The notes: a model not told the origin generated them from the letters alone. Numbered from the stretch's first letter, positions 1 through 9,354 are shown. The stretch: DNA of 64,000 bases from Dyadobacter frigoris (GCF_005280585.1 NZ_SZVO01000006.1:1-64000), one strand, 5' to 3'. Program-made: numbers and translations.

Positions 1-2
1 CA

Positions 3-978
3 TTGCCGAACCTGTCAAAGGTGCGTGACCTTGATGGCGATATCATTAATGGGTATAAATCGTTTAATAGCATCGTTATCAGTGATATAGACAAGTCCTT
101 GCACTTGCTTGGGTCGAAGCCCTATTCCAGTTCTGATCCACATTATAAGGTGATAGCGGGTGCAGGGTTTGATCAGGATGAGATCGTTTTGGGTCAGATC
201 AGCGAGTGCGACCGGGCAGTCAAAGCGCAATTTGCCGGACTTCCTGTCCGTCATTTGCTGGATAGGGGTCATGACGACCAGAAACTCTTCGAACACATTA
301 ATGATTTGAGCAGTCATTTTGTTGTCCGCTTAAAGTCTTCCCGCAACTCGAACGAGTTTACATTCAACCAAAAAGGGAAGCCGCAGGCCGTCAAATTGGT
401 CGATGCGCAATTGGAACAGGGATTTGAAGAAGTCCTGGATCGTTTTGTACGGAAGAACAAGGTGTATTCACAAGCCCGGATACACCTGGTGAAAGGCAGC
501 TTGACACTGGGAGAAAAAACGTACACGGTCATCAGGGTTCATGTGCTTAACAGGACTCAAAATCCTGTATTCAAAGAGCCCATGATGCTGATAACCAATG
601 AGATTGTCACTCACTTTCAGGAGGGATTTGCCATCTATCAAGCTTATCTACGACGTTCTAAAATAGAGTCCGTTTTTAATTTTTGAAAACAAATCTGGGT
701 TGGGAGGATTTCAGGGTACGGGATTTTTATGTCATCCAGAATTTAATAGCCCTGTTTTTTTTGTGGGCGGGTATTTTTACGAAAACCAGCAAGAGATCAC
801 CAAAGACCCGCAGGCCAAGGTCATTTGCTCGCTTGCCAAAAGCAAAGGGAAGGTCACAAGGCATTTTTACCTCGAAGGATTGAAGATCATAGCAAATTTT
901 CTACTGTTTCAGCAATTCATCAAAGATCAAAATTTAACACAACAGGATGTGGATCAGATAATTAAAACAATTTCATGA
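3..978 (+). pseudogene. IS4-like transposase, 5'-truncated by window and frameshifted
   Basis: The first 227 codons read as the catalytic half of an IS4-type DDE transposase. An LLDRGHDD segment lies near residue 90, and the C-terminal YLRRSKIESVFNF matches the Y-R-E signature of the third catalytic block. The frame then stops at 684-686. Family-like sequence resumes one frame over from 683 (LKTNLGWEDFRVRDFYVIQNL) and again in a third frame from about 755 to 978 (YFYENQQEITKDP and onward). Both jumps fall in T-runs and each equals loss of one base. The start lies outside the window. I read it as a dead insertion-sequence remnant; sequencing error at homopolymers is the alternative. Confidence 0.75.
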
Positions 979-1029
979 CTTTTACCGAGTTTTCAATATT
1001 GTTGATATTTTGCCGTTCTGATATTAACC

Positions 1030-1296
1030 ATGGATCAAACATTCCTCATAATTTCCGATCAAGTCAAAACGAACGCCATTATAGCAATTGTTGGGCTGGA
1101 AGTCGGGCGTTATAAGGTGTATATCCGAAGAAAAGGAAAGACCCCACCACAGCGTCGATACTGGCATAAATGCTTATCTGTAATGTGTGAAGGGACTGGT
1201 TACGAACTGATTAGTAATTTACTAGGCAATATCTTTTCCCAGCTTCCTGGGGAATCTTCCATTCTAAAGACCCCCTTGGAACCTTTATTTAATTGA
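1030..1296 (+). CDS. Hypothetical protein, 88 aa, doubtful
   Basis: An ATG-started frame of 88 codons lies 50 bp after the transposase relic. The product is basic in its middle (RRKGKTPPQRRYWHK), with no signal peptide, membrane segment or motif I recognise. It lies between two decayed sequences, so it may be a fragment of a mobile-element gene rather than a working gene. I cannot assign a function. Confidence 0.25.
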   Translation: MDQTFLIISDQVKTNAIIAIVGLEVGRYKVYIRRKGKTPPQRRYWHKCLSVMCEGTGYELISNLLGNIFSQLPGESSILKTPLEPLFN

Positions 1297-1477
1297 TGTG
1301 CCTGGGCCTCCCCAATTAGACAAAAGGCTTGATTTTACTTCTTCAATATTTCTGTGTTTGTAAATAAGGAGTATTATTTGGATATTTATATCAAAGTTCA
1401 ACTAGAAAAATTTAGGTGAACAATTCGGGACTCAGGTTTTTACGATAGCTTTAAAATATTGATTTTCAGCTAGATAA

Positions 1478-1693
1478 CAGATAGGTTCAAATCTCTTCCT
1501 GACATTCTTTGACACTGCAACATTCCCGGAAATCCCGTTCAAACTAAACGGCTATATGACAGTAACCGGAGACATAAACTTATTCATTGAAAAACAGGCA
1601 ATATCAATCCGCACCTATAAAGGTTCTGAGGTCGTACACAATTCACTGATGCAGCACCTGCGCAGTTTAAAGGAAATCGTATTGAACCAATGA
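1478..1693 (+). pseudogene. Relic of an unidentified gene, 3' part
   Basis: This frame is open from the TAA at 1475-1477 to the TGA at 1691-1693 and has protein-like composition (NGYMTVTGDINLFIEKQA, then MQHLRSLKEIVLNQ). There is no start codon until the methionine around codon 25. The rest of 1297-1834 is A+T-rich without another convincing gene. It looks like the C-terminal end of a gene whose 5' part is lost. I do not recognise the family. Confidence 0.35.
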
Positions 1694-1834
1694 ATAACTA
1701 CCAGCGAAATATCGAAAATCGTTTGAAAATGTCATTTTGTCTAAGCTGCTGCGCAATACTTTTTTAAGTTTTACTGTATAATTCTCCCAAAATGAGACAG
1801 CAGAATCTTCTTAAAAATTAGATTACTTCTACGC

Positions 1835-3118
1835 TTAAAAATTTCTTACCATATCACTTTGCATAGGTAATTTAATTCCAACCTTGAATACTCCATAATA
1901 TTCGTTTATTTCATTTCTCCTCAGATCAGTAAATAAATCGCTTGATCCATTTTTCTGATCTGGATAAATGATCAAACAGTCTATAACTTTATCTTTCGAT
2001 ACTCCGAGGAAGTCATATACTTTTCTCAAACGAGCATAACCACTCACCTGGCGAATATCTAAATGGTCTACTTTAGATGTATATCTAATTTTATATTTAG
2101 CATCAACAACCATCTTATAATCGTCAGAGTTAAGTAAAAAATCGAGCTTGTTCCCTCGGTTCCCGAATTGATAATTAATGGTGCTGACTTTTGGAAAACG
2201 ATCCTTTAAAAGTCCTAACACGTAAAGCTCAAACAATTTGCTCATGTCAATCCAAAAGGGAGGAGTTCTGATTTTCTCCGATCGGTCAGTATTATTAATA
2301 TTATAGCCAAATCTTTTTAGGATTAACTTTGCCAGGGAAATTGCCTGAGTGTATTCTTTGTAAAAGGCACTTATATGGCTCTGTTTTATTTCTGATAAAT
2401 TTACCTCATCGCTCACTGATACAAATGCCGGCATAATGTAATTGAGCATATCGAGGGAGTACTTGTCGGTGTGCGAGATACTTAAACTCGGCAGATAACG
2501 GTTGATAAATATCAATGCTCTTTTCAATAAGCGATTTTCGAGTCCATTCACCCCGAACTCATCATACATGCAAAAAGTATGTAATGGCCTGTTTTTTAGG
2601 ATATTATGTTTAACCGTTTGCCCAACCATGACTTTACCCTTTACTTTTGCTTGCAAATTATTCGATACCTTATAATACGATTTCCTTAATCCCTTTCTGG
2701 TAATCTCTTTTACAATTCGCAAAAATTGCACCACTAGTAAAGGTGTTAACAAGTCCTGTTGTTGTGAAATTTCTATGAAGGGAGAATCAAACTTAACTTC
2801 AAATAATTCTTCGGTATGTTGGGCTATATCCGGATGTTTCAATGCAGAAAAAAGCATTTTTAAATAATCTGTCTGCCCGCTTTCTTTATCAAGTTTAGGT
2901 GCAACGTACAAAGCAGTCTCGTTTTCGACAATCCAGTCTACGCCCACGAAATAAGACAACTTACAACGATGTCCTAATTGATCCTTCTCGATTGTAAAAC
3001 AATTCTGATCGCCTTTCTTTTTTAAAAAATCGTATTTGTAAACTTCAGAATTAAGAAAGGGTAGTTGAATATCAACTTTTCCTTCAAAATGTTCAAAATG
3101 AGAAATGAGCCTAAACAT
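1835..3118 (-). CDS. mcrC: McrC, nuclease subunit of McrBC restriction system
   Basis: McrC is the nuclease and GTPase-stimulating partner of McrB, which cuts DNA carrying modified cytosine. The 427-residue length suits the family. An N-terminal DNA-binding and McrB-contact region is followed by a C-terminal PD-(D/E)XK core with LDF at 325-327 (D326) and the D-A-K triad at 339-341 in VVDAKYK. The ATG overlaps the end of mcrB by 8 bp, the usual translationally coupled McrBC arrangement. The assignment is firm; the recognised modification cannot be read from sequence. Confidence 0.93.
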   Translation of the reverse strand: MFRLISHFEHFEGKVDIQLPFLNSEVYKYDFLKKKGDQNCFTIEKDQLGHRCKLSYFVGVDWIVENETALYVAPKLDKESGQTDYLKMLFSALKHPDIAQHTEELFEVKFDSPFIEISQQQDLLTPLLVVQFLRIVKEITRKGLRKSYYKVSNNLQAKVKGKVMVGQTVKHNILKNRPLHTFCMYDEFGVNGLENRLLKRALIFINRYLPSLSISHTDKYSLDMLNYIMPAFVSVSDEVNLSEIKQSHISAFYKEYTQAISLAKLILKRFGYNINNTDRSEKIRTPPFWIDMSKLFELYVLGLLKDRFPKVSTINYQFGNRGNKLDFLLNSDDYKMVVDAKYKIRYTSKVDHLDIRQVSGYARLRKVYDFLGVSKDKVIDCLIIYPDQKNGSSDLFTDLRRNEINEYYGVFKVGIKLPMQSDMVRNF

Positions 3119-5060
3119 GCAGTTCTAATATTTTATTCTCAGCGTTTGGCATAAGTAACCCATCTTTTAGATATTCTTTTAGTAAAGGGAGTATTTCATA
3201 TTTAAGCCTTAACTCTAATTGCTGTCTTACCTCAAAGTCATTCTCTTTTTCAGACATAAAGTAGCTATGGCCAATCCATATATCTTCCGGCCGAAAATCC
3301 GCTGCTACGTAAATTGATCGCTCAGGTTTAGGATCATGCCAATTCACCGAATCATAGTTACTTACAAATAATTCTGAAACCGCTTTGAAAAGATCTTTGG
3401 CAACCGAATGGATATATTCCGGAGAAGGCAATACATCCACAAAAGCAAAGCGACGTCGGATTGCATAGTCAATATGTCCAACACTGCGGTCAGCAGTATT
3501 CATGGTTCCGATAATGAACAGGTTTGGTGGTAATATTAAGTTCCGATTTCCTTCCAGGTCATAAATACTTTGGACAGTTTCTCCTCGATACTCCAAAGCA
3601 TAAATCAATTCTCCGAGTACTGCAGGTAGGTTAGCCCTGTTTATTTCATCAATGATAAGAACGTAGTTAAGTAGGGTTTGATCAATCGGCTTGTCTTCAA
3701 ATTGAGACTTCGTTTCTAAGAATTTCCTAAACCTTAGAAGCATATCAAAAATATAGGTTGACCGGTGTTTTGCAAGACCCGATATACCTTCAACTTTTCT
3801 CACTTCCTGGCCTTTTTTAATATCACTGAAGTAGGATAGTAAAACATCAGAAAATTTAATCTTGTCTGTCCAACTCGTGCCGGAAATTTGAAAATAATCT
3901 GACCCTATTGAGATAACGGAGACTTTTTCTGTAAGGGGAAATTTGCCATCGTTATCAATTTCATGTTGAACTTCCTCGAAAAATAATTCCAGTTCCTCAT
4001 TAACCCATTTCTCGAATGATAAGGTATGAATGTCTTTCTTGGAATTCTCATAATTTTCCAGGGCTTCAGTTGCAAATTCCGCTAGAATTTTGTTCTCACT
4101 TTTATATTCAACGGCAGCTCCGTTTGTTCGGGCAGTGATTCCCCGAACAAAATCTTCATAACTATAAGCAGGATGGAATTGAACAAGTTTAATTTGATCT
4201 GTTAAAATCGAATCAGTAAATCTGTTCGAAATGTATTCTGCAATTGCATCCGGATATGCATCAGAACCTTTTTTTGAAACGCTTTTGACTTTTAGACTTT
4301 TCACCACTCGGTTGTAATTCAACGATACAATTCCTTCTTTTGGTGATTTAACTGTCATTGTTTCATCTCCTAATTTCGAAATGGTCAAAAAACTTTCAGT
4401 ACCGTAAGGAATGTGCTCGCCTATGTGGAGCAATGCTTTTATATTCTCAATAGTTAAAACGACCCCTTCATCATTTCTGTTCAAACCTGCCAGTTTGTTA
4501 GCAATTTTTTTTGCTGTAAATGTTTTCCCAGTCCCAGGAGGCCCCTGCAAAATAATTTGCTTTTTATATTTGAGTAAATCTATTATATCATTCATACTTT
4601 CAGATTCATTTGGAATTACAACTTGATTATTCAACTCGGCATGGAGTGAGGATAAAGAATCGATCTCCTGTAATTTTTGCCAACCAAACTCGGTAGATAC
4701 TTCTTTGACAGTTCCATAAGGACCGCCAGCTATAGTATCCCCTCCAATACCGTGTAAAGGGATTCCATCCTCAACATTACCAAGATCTTGGAAAAACCAT
4801 TCTTTGACATCAGTCCACAAATTCCAATCTTCGTCATCGGTCGTTCGATTTCCCAATACCTTTCCATAGGCAACCAGTTTTCTGTCAAATTTCAATAATA
4901 CTATGCTGCCAGGTTTGATTTCTTCGTATACACCTTTTTGCTTCGCATCCTTGTGTAGAATAAAGGCTGAGTTTGTTACAATCCGGTCAAGATTTTGTCT
5001 CGCATAGTCTTTTGTAGGATCTCCAACACTACAGACATAGAATTTAATTGGTTGCTGCAT
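3111..5060 (-). CDS. mcrB: McrB, AAA+ GTPase of McrBC restriction system
   Basis: McrB is the motor and recognition subunit that forms hexamers, binds modified DNA and translocates using GTP. The AAA+ core is complete: Walker A GPPGTGKT at 173-180, Walker B VLIIDEIN near 467-474, the McrB signature MNTADRS at 520-526 and the RRRF arginine segment at 535-538. HPAYSYEDF at about 296 is another family mark. The N-terminal 130 residues (YEEIKPGSIVLL, then GKVLGN) look like a small beta-rich reader domain rather than the E. coli McrB DNA-binding domain, so specificity may differ. It follows the 137-aa gene by 36 bp. Confidence 0.93.
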   Translation of the reverse strand: MQQPIKFYVCSVGDPTKDYARQNLDRIVTNSAFILHKDAKQKGVYEEIKPGSIVLLKFDRKLVAYGKVLGNRTTDDEDWNLWTDVKEWFFQDLGNVEDGIPLHGIGGDTIAGGPYGTVKEVSTEFGWQKLQEIDSLSSLHAELNNQVVIPNESESMNDIIDLLKYKKQIILQGPPGTGKTFTAKKIANKLAGLNRNDEGVVLTIENIKALLHIGEHIPYGTESFLTISKLGDETMTVKSPKEGIVSLNYNRVVKSLKVKSVSKKGSDAYPDAIAEYISNRFTDSILTDQIKLVQFHPAYSYEDFVRGITARTNGAAVEYKSENKILAEFATEALENYENSKKDIHTLSFEKWVNEELELFFEEVQHEIDNDGKFPLTEKVSVISIGSDYFQISGTSWTDKIKFSDVLLSYFSDIKKGQEVRKVEGISGLAKHRSTYIFDMLLRFRKFLETKSQFEDKPIDQTLLNYVLIIDEINRANLPAVLGELIYALEYRGETVQSIYDLEGNRNLILPPNLFIIGTMNTADRSVGHIDYAIRRRFAFVDVLPSPEYIHSVAKDLFKAVSELFVSNYDSVNWHDPKPERSIYVAADFRPEDIWIGHSYFMSEKENDFEVRQQLELRLKYEILPLLKEYLKDGLLMPNAENKILELHV

Positions 5061-5096
5061 GATTTTGAGATTCGGTAGGGTATTGTTTTCTATTGA

Positions 5097-5510
5097 TTAT
5101 TGGAGTATGAGAACGCCTTTTCCATTTCTTGCAATTCCAGCCCACCGCAGAATCCCTACAATTGGTGAGATTCTGCGGAAAACGACTTGGCCTACCTGCT
5201 TTTGAAAAACTTTCTGTCCAACATATCCCTCTATTGAATCTAAGGGCAAACCAGGATCGCCGAGCAAATTATTCATTGCACTTCCTTTCATCACTGGAAT
5301 TCCGACTCCGTTTCTGATGAGTAGGTCGATTGCTGAATCGAATACTTCCCAAACCAGCACTGGGTTATTCCCAAGATTGTCAACCCTGATTCCTTCAGTT
5401 ACCATACTGGCAATAAAATATTTGTTCCTTGTTATCAGCGGTATTTGCTGCTCAACACCAATGGCTCCAAATTTCTTTTTAATAATTTCAACGTATTGAA
5501 AATTTTTCAT
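5097..5510 (-). CDS. Conserved-looking protein of unknown function between hsdR and mcrB
   Basis: 137 residues with no signal peptide or membrane segment. Well-ordered segments include VLVWEVFDSAIDLLI, GDPGLPLDSIEGYVG and VVFRRISPIVGILRWAGI. I do not recognise a named family. It is on the same strand as hsdR (34 bp after it) and mcrB (36 bp before it), so it is very probably co-transcribed with both restriction systems. That context suggests an accessory defence role, but this is inference only. Confidence 0.7.
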   Translation of the reverse strand: MKNFQYVEIIKKKFGAIGVEQQIPLITRNKYFIASMVTEGIRVDNLGNNPVLVWEVFDSAIDLLIRNGVGIPVMKGSAMNNLLGDPGLPLDSIEGYVGQKVFQKQVGQVVFRRISPIVGILRWAGIARNGKGVLILQ

Positions 5511-5544
5511 TTTGAGGAGGTTAATAATGTTACTTTTTTCTAAA

Positions 5545-8500
5545 TTATACCGTACCTAATACCCTTTTCAACGAATCAATAAAAGCCATCTTCGTAGCAT
5601 CGTCTTTTGAAATTGCCCGATATAGGTCAAGTTCATTTCGGCGCTGCTTGCCCATAACTTCTTCAAAAATTCTTCTAAAAGCAAGCTCTCGGTTTTGTAG
5701 GTCGGGATTATTTAAATATTTGTCTTCGTAGTCCGGGTGGACCTGGATGGATTTTGCCAGGCTTACAAATTTCACTCGCTGTTCTTCCGGGGTTGCTTCC
5801 CAGCCCTGAAACCAACGTTCATTAAAACTGTTGACAATAAGTTCCAACGGATCTTCCGTTGCGTCTGAATCATGAGCACCTCGTGGATTTGGATTTTGAG
5901 GATCTAATTCTGTTTCGGCAGCATCCAGGCCGATGGATGCATTCAGTTTTACACGTTCAAGGCCATAAGTGGAAAGGTCAACTGAATCCAGCAATTCGTC
6001 GTAGACCTTATCGTCACCAGTACTTATGATGAGTTTTGGAATCAAAAATTTTAGAAACCAAAATAGCTTTTCCCAGTTAACTATTTCATAAGGCAGTATG
6101 GATGCCATTTGTCCGTATATTTTAACAAATTGCTTGGCTAATATCTTGATTTGGGCTTTACCATTGTCGTCCAGTTCAAGTTCCGAATTGAATCTTTTGG
6201 CGGCAATATCAATAATAGTACTAAGTTGTTCCACGTTTACGCCCTTGAAATATTTATCAATAAAATCCTCCACTTCTGTCCATTCATATACGCCTGTTTC
6301 GTCCAATGTACTTTTGATATCATGCAGTACATTGACATCCGTCGCGGAATTGAGTGTCGTTGATGTATAAAAAGGGTCAAAAGCATCCTTAATTTCGTCG
6401 GTTGAATTGAAAAAATCTAAGACAAATAAATCCTCCGTTTTTTTACCTAGCTGGTCCGCAGAGCGGTTCAACCTGCTTAAAGCCTGTACTGCCAGAACAC
6501 TCTGCAATTTTTTGTCAACATACATGGCCGAAAGTTTTGGCTGATCAAAACCAGTCAAATACTTGTTGGCTACCACCAGGATTCGATATTCATCCATGTT
6601 AAAGTACCGTGCGATTTTGTCGCTGATGTAACCCGGGTCGGCCGGTTTGGCCGTATCAAGTGTTGTGGGGAAATTGTTGATCGTGTCCTCTGTGTATTCG
6701 ATACCGTCGACTAACTTCTTGCCAGAAAACGCAATGGCGATACGGAATGGATTTCCTCTATCATCTAATAATTGCTTAAGCGCAAAATAATATCTGACAG
6801 CCGACTCAATACTTTGCGTAACTACCATCGCTTTGGCTTTACCTTTCAATTTCTTGGTATTAACTACCTTCGAAATAAAATGATCCAGCATAATTTCCGC
6901 TTTGGTACCAATCGTCTGCCGGTGCTGCTCCACGAAACCTTTCAGTTTCTTCTGAGCCTTTGCCGTATCAAACATCGGATTATCTTCTATCGATTTTTCA
7001 ATCTCATAATAGCTGCGATACGTCGTATAATTAGCCAGTACATCCAAAATGAAGCCTTCTTCGATGGCCTGTTTCATGGAATACAAATGGAACGGTCGGA
7101 ACCCACCACCTTCTTTGGGCACGCCAAATTTTTCAAGCGTACAGTTTTTGGGTGTGGCTGTGAAAGCAAAATAGGATGCATTACCACGCATTTTTCGCGA
7201 CCGCATAATTTCAATGATTTTTTCCTGAGGGTCAGGATCGTCTTCTTCATTGGCCGACGTGCCCAGCGCCTGGTTCATATTATTAGCTGCTGTTCCGCTT
7301 TGGCTTCCATGCGCTTCGTCAATTATTACAGCAAAACGTTTATCACTCAGATCAGCGATTCCATCAATAATAAATGGGAATTTCTGAATGGTCGTGATGA
7401 TGATGCGCTTGCCGCTTTCCAGGCTTTCTTTGAGCTCTTTGGAAGAATAGGCTGGTGCAACGATGTTTTTCACTTCCGAAAACTCCCTGATATTTTCGCG
7501 CAGCTGCTTGTCTAACAATCGTCTGTCCGTTACTACAATCACAGAATCAAACAGCGGATTATCAATACCCTTACTACCTGGCACCTGATCGTTTTCAGGA
7601 TAGGTTTCAATCAGCTGATACGCTGCCCAGGTAATAGAATTGGACTTTCCTGATCCTGCCGAATGTTGTATGAGATAGCTTTTCCCAACACCATACTGAC
7701 TAACATCGGCAATCAGTTTTCGTACCACATCCATCTGATGATAACGCGGAAAGTATAATCGTTTTTTGGTTAACGGATCACTATCCTTGCCATCAAAACG
7801 AACAAAGTGCTGCATGATGTTGGCCACACTCTGCCGAGTCAGCACTTCGTTCCATAAGTAGGCAGTTTTGTGTCCGAAAAGATTTATTGGATTGCCTTTG
7901 CCAAAATCGTCCCCCAGGTTAAATGGAAGAAAGAAAGTGTTCTTTCCGTCGAGTTTTGTCGTCATATACGCTTCGTCTGTATCAACGGCGAAATGAACGA
8001 TACAACGGCCAAAATTTAATAACGGCTGCGTAATGTCGCGTTCGTTTTTATATTGATTTTGCCCATGGAATTTGGCATTTTGTCCCGTCCACTGGTTTTT
8101 TAGTTCCATGGTGGCAAAGGGCAAACCATTCACAAACAACACCATGTCAATTTCCTCACCCGGTTTGGTAAGAGAATAACGTACCTGACGGGTTACACTA
8201 AACTGATTACTTTCAAAATTTTGTTTGATCGCCTCACTGCTGCTGGCAAGGGGCAACACAAATAGAAATGTAAAATGAGCATCTTCCACATCCAGCCCTT
8301 TACGCAGAATACGAATGATACCATTCTTTTTTAACATTCTGTCGAGCCGCTCCAATATTTTCAGTTTCCAGTCACTTTGTTTTTGCAACTTAGCCAGCTC
8401 ATCTTTTTGTGTAGTCTCTAAAAAATCCCAAAGCCTCACCTCATCCACCGCATATCGTGCATTGAAATCACCGGGTAATCCCAAATAATATCCCTGTCCA

Positions 8501-8634
8501 CTCCGGTACAGCGGCCTTCGTTCTTCCAGAGTAGGAAGCGCTGAAATGGGTTTCTGGTATTCTTCTAGGGATGTACCTGTTAACTTTTTTTCAATAGTGG
8601 CTTCAAGAGCGGCTTCGTTGGTTTGGCTGGGCAT
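5545..8634 (-). CDS. hsdR: Type I restriction enzyme R subunit (HsdR)
   Basis: The motor and nuclease subunit of a type I restriction-modification enzyme, 1029 residues, typical length. The N-terminal nuclease has the split PD-(D/E)XK site: D163 in EIDMVLF and E177-L-K in TMELKNQ. The superfamily 2 helicase core follows, with Walker A SAGSGKS at 325-331, DEAH at 439-442, SYFAFTATP for motif III and a motif VI-like QALSRLNRS. The C-terminal third is the helical HsdM-contact region. It lies downstream of hsdM and hsdS on the same strand but is separated from them by the broken GxxExxY gene and a small opposite-strand ORF. Confidence 0.96.
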   Translation of the reverse strand: MPSQTNEAALEATIEKKLTGTSLEEYQKPISALPTLEERRPLYRSGQGYYLGLPGDFNARYAVDEVRLWDFLETTQKDELAKLQKQSDWKLKILERLDRMLKKNGIIRILRKGLDVEDAHFTFLFVLPLASSSEAIKQNFESNQFSVTRQVRYSLTKPGEEIDMVLFVNGLPFATMELKNQWTGQNAKFHGQNQYKNERDITQPLLNFGRCIVHFAVDTDEAYMTTKLDGKNTFFLPFNLGDDFGKGNPINLFGHKTAYLWNEVLTRQSVANIMQHFVRFDGKDSDPLTKKRLYFPRYHQMDVVRKLIADVSQYGVGKSYLIQHSAGSGKSNSITWAAYQLIETYPENDQVPGSKGIDNPLFDSVIVVTDRRLLDKQLRENIREFSEVKNIVAPAYSSKELKESLESGKRIIITTIQKFPFIIDGIADLSDKRFAVIIDEAHGSQSGTAANNMNQALGTSANEEDDPDPQEKIIEIMRSRKMRGNASYFAFTATPKNCTLEKFGVPKEGGGFRPFHLYSMKQAIEEGFILDVLANYTTYRSYYEIEKSIEDNPMFDTAKAQKKLKGFVEQHRQTIGTKAEIMLDHFISKVVNTKKLKGKAKAMVVTQSIESAVRYYFALKQLLDDRGNPFRIAIAFSGKKLVDGIEYTEDTINNFPTTLDTAKPADPGYISDKIARYFNMDEYRILVVANKYLTGFDQPKLSAMYVDKKLQSVLAVQALSRLNRSADQLGKKTEDLFVLDFFNSTDEIKDAFDPFYTSTTLNSATDVNVLHDIKSTLDETGVYEWTEVEDFIDKYFKGVNVEQLSTIIDIAAKRFNSELELDDNGKAQIKILAKQFVKIYGQMASILPYEIVNWEKLFWFLKFLIPKLIISTGDDKVYDELLDSVDLSTYGLERVKLNASIGLDAAETELDPQNPNPRGAHDSDATEDPLELIVNSFNERWFQGWEATPEEQRVKFVSLAKSIQVHPDYEDKYLNNPDLQNRELAFRRIFEEVMGKQRRNELDLYRAISKDDATKMAFIDSLKRVLGTV

Positions 8635-8665
8635 CAGGAGGTTTTAGAAATTACTAAAATTAGGT

Positions 8666-8673
8666 TATATTTG
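8666..8673 (+). promoter_or_regulatory. Possible Bacteroidota -7 element (TAnnTTTG)
   Basis: TATATTTG matches the Bacteroidota primary sigma -7 consensus TAnnTTTG. It lies only 5 bp before the ATG of the 61-codon ORF, so the transcript would begin at or next to the start codon and be nearly leaderless. I see no convincing -33 TTTG. Chance occurrence in A+T-rich DNA is possible. Confidence 0.3.
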
Positions 8674-8678
8674 AAGCT

Positions 8679-8864
8679 ATGAAATTATTTGAAAAATATT
8701 CCAAGCTGCGCCAGAAGGCATATGTTACATCCATGGTCACCGATATGGTGAGCGGTAGCATGGCGTTGGAAAATCAGGAAGTTCCCCAGCCACAGATACA
8801 GGCAATCGTTATAGCGCTGTTACGTGAAGCAGAATTAAAAGGCCGTGAGTTCATTAAGAATTAG
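8679..8864 (+). CDS. Small hypothetical protein opposite to the restriction genes
   Basis: A 61-codon ORF starting at ATG and running divergently from hsdR, with 44 bp between the two starts. The product is helical-looking, with MKLFEKYSKLRQKAYV at the start and PQIQAIVIALLREAELKG near the end. There is no motif I recognise. It is the only plus-strand gene candidate inside the minus-strand restriction block. A shared divergent promoter region with hsdR could link their expression. Whether it is translated is uncertain. Confidence 0.5.
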   Translation: MKLFEKYSKLRQKAYVTSMVTDMVSGSMALENQEVPQPQIQAIVIALLREAELKGREFIKN

Positions 8865-8902
8865 GTTTGTAAGTTCCTGAATATCGCCTCCTTTGTCAGC
8901 AC

Positions 8903-8940
8903 TTTGATTCATTTGATTTTTGTGATTGCTATGATTACCT
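8903..8940 (+). repeat. 9-bp-period GATT repeat, four units
   Basis: GATT occurs at 8906, 8915, 8924 and 8933, an exact 9-bp spacing. The stretch is about 85 percent identical to 9355-9389 at the other end of the GxxExxY pseudogene, so the pseudogene is bracketed by direct repeats. Confidence 0.7.
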
Positions 8941-9351
8941 ACTGGGTTTATTTGGATTCTCTGGCTTGATCTTCTTGTTGAGTAGTCGTTTGAAATTCAA
9001 GCTGGTTTCTCCGAAGCTAATCAGTAATCCTACTTCCAGATTATACGCTTCCAGGTAATTGATCGCCTGAGCAAAATGTACGTCTTCCAGTTTCGTCAAA
9101 GCTTTAAGTTCAACGGATATTATACTCTGCACTAAAAAATCAACCCGCCTCGTACCAATATGCTGATCTCTATAATAAATCGGCATCTCAAATTCCCTGT
9201 TAAACAAAATCCCAGAAAGTTCCAATTCAATCGCTAGTGCCCGTTGCTAAATGACTTCCTGAAACCCATTCCCTAAGGCCCGATGAACTGTCATACAACA
9301 ACCAATAATTTTAGAAGTCAGCTCAGAATATTTATACTGCTCATTTATCAT
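8935..9351 (-). pseudogene. GxxExxY-family protein gene broken by one amber codon
   Basis: Two frames in the same register join into one GxxExxY (PDDEXK_3-like) protein. The first runs from MINEQYKYSELTSKIIG to GNGFQEVI and the second continues from QRALAIELELSG to the end. They are separated only by TAG at 9247-9249. The family signature is G-x-x-E-x-x-Y; here it reads G-F-Q-E-V-I-stop, so the amber replaces the signature tyrosine itself. The downstream part keeps nuclease-like residues (VDFL, then VELKAL). A single TAT/TAC-to-TAG change explains it. It lies between hsdS and hsdR on their strand and is flanked by 9-bp-period repeats. Confidence 0.85.
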
Positions 9352-9354
9352 GAC

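Noticed and set aside
671..690. Programmed -1 frameshift in the IS4-like transposase
   Set aside because: The T-run is not in an X-XXY-YYZ register and a second shift follows, so decay or sequencing error is more likely.
6772..7515. 247-codon plus-strand ORF
   Set aside because: It is entirely antisense to the helicase core of hsdR, which has clear motifs; this is a shadow frame.
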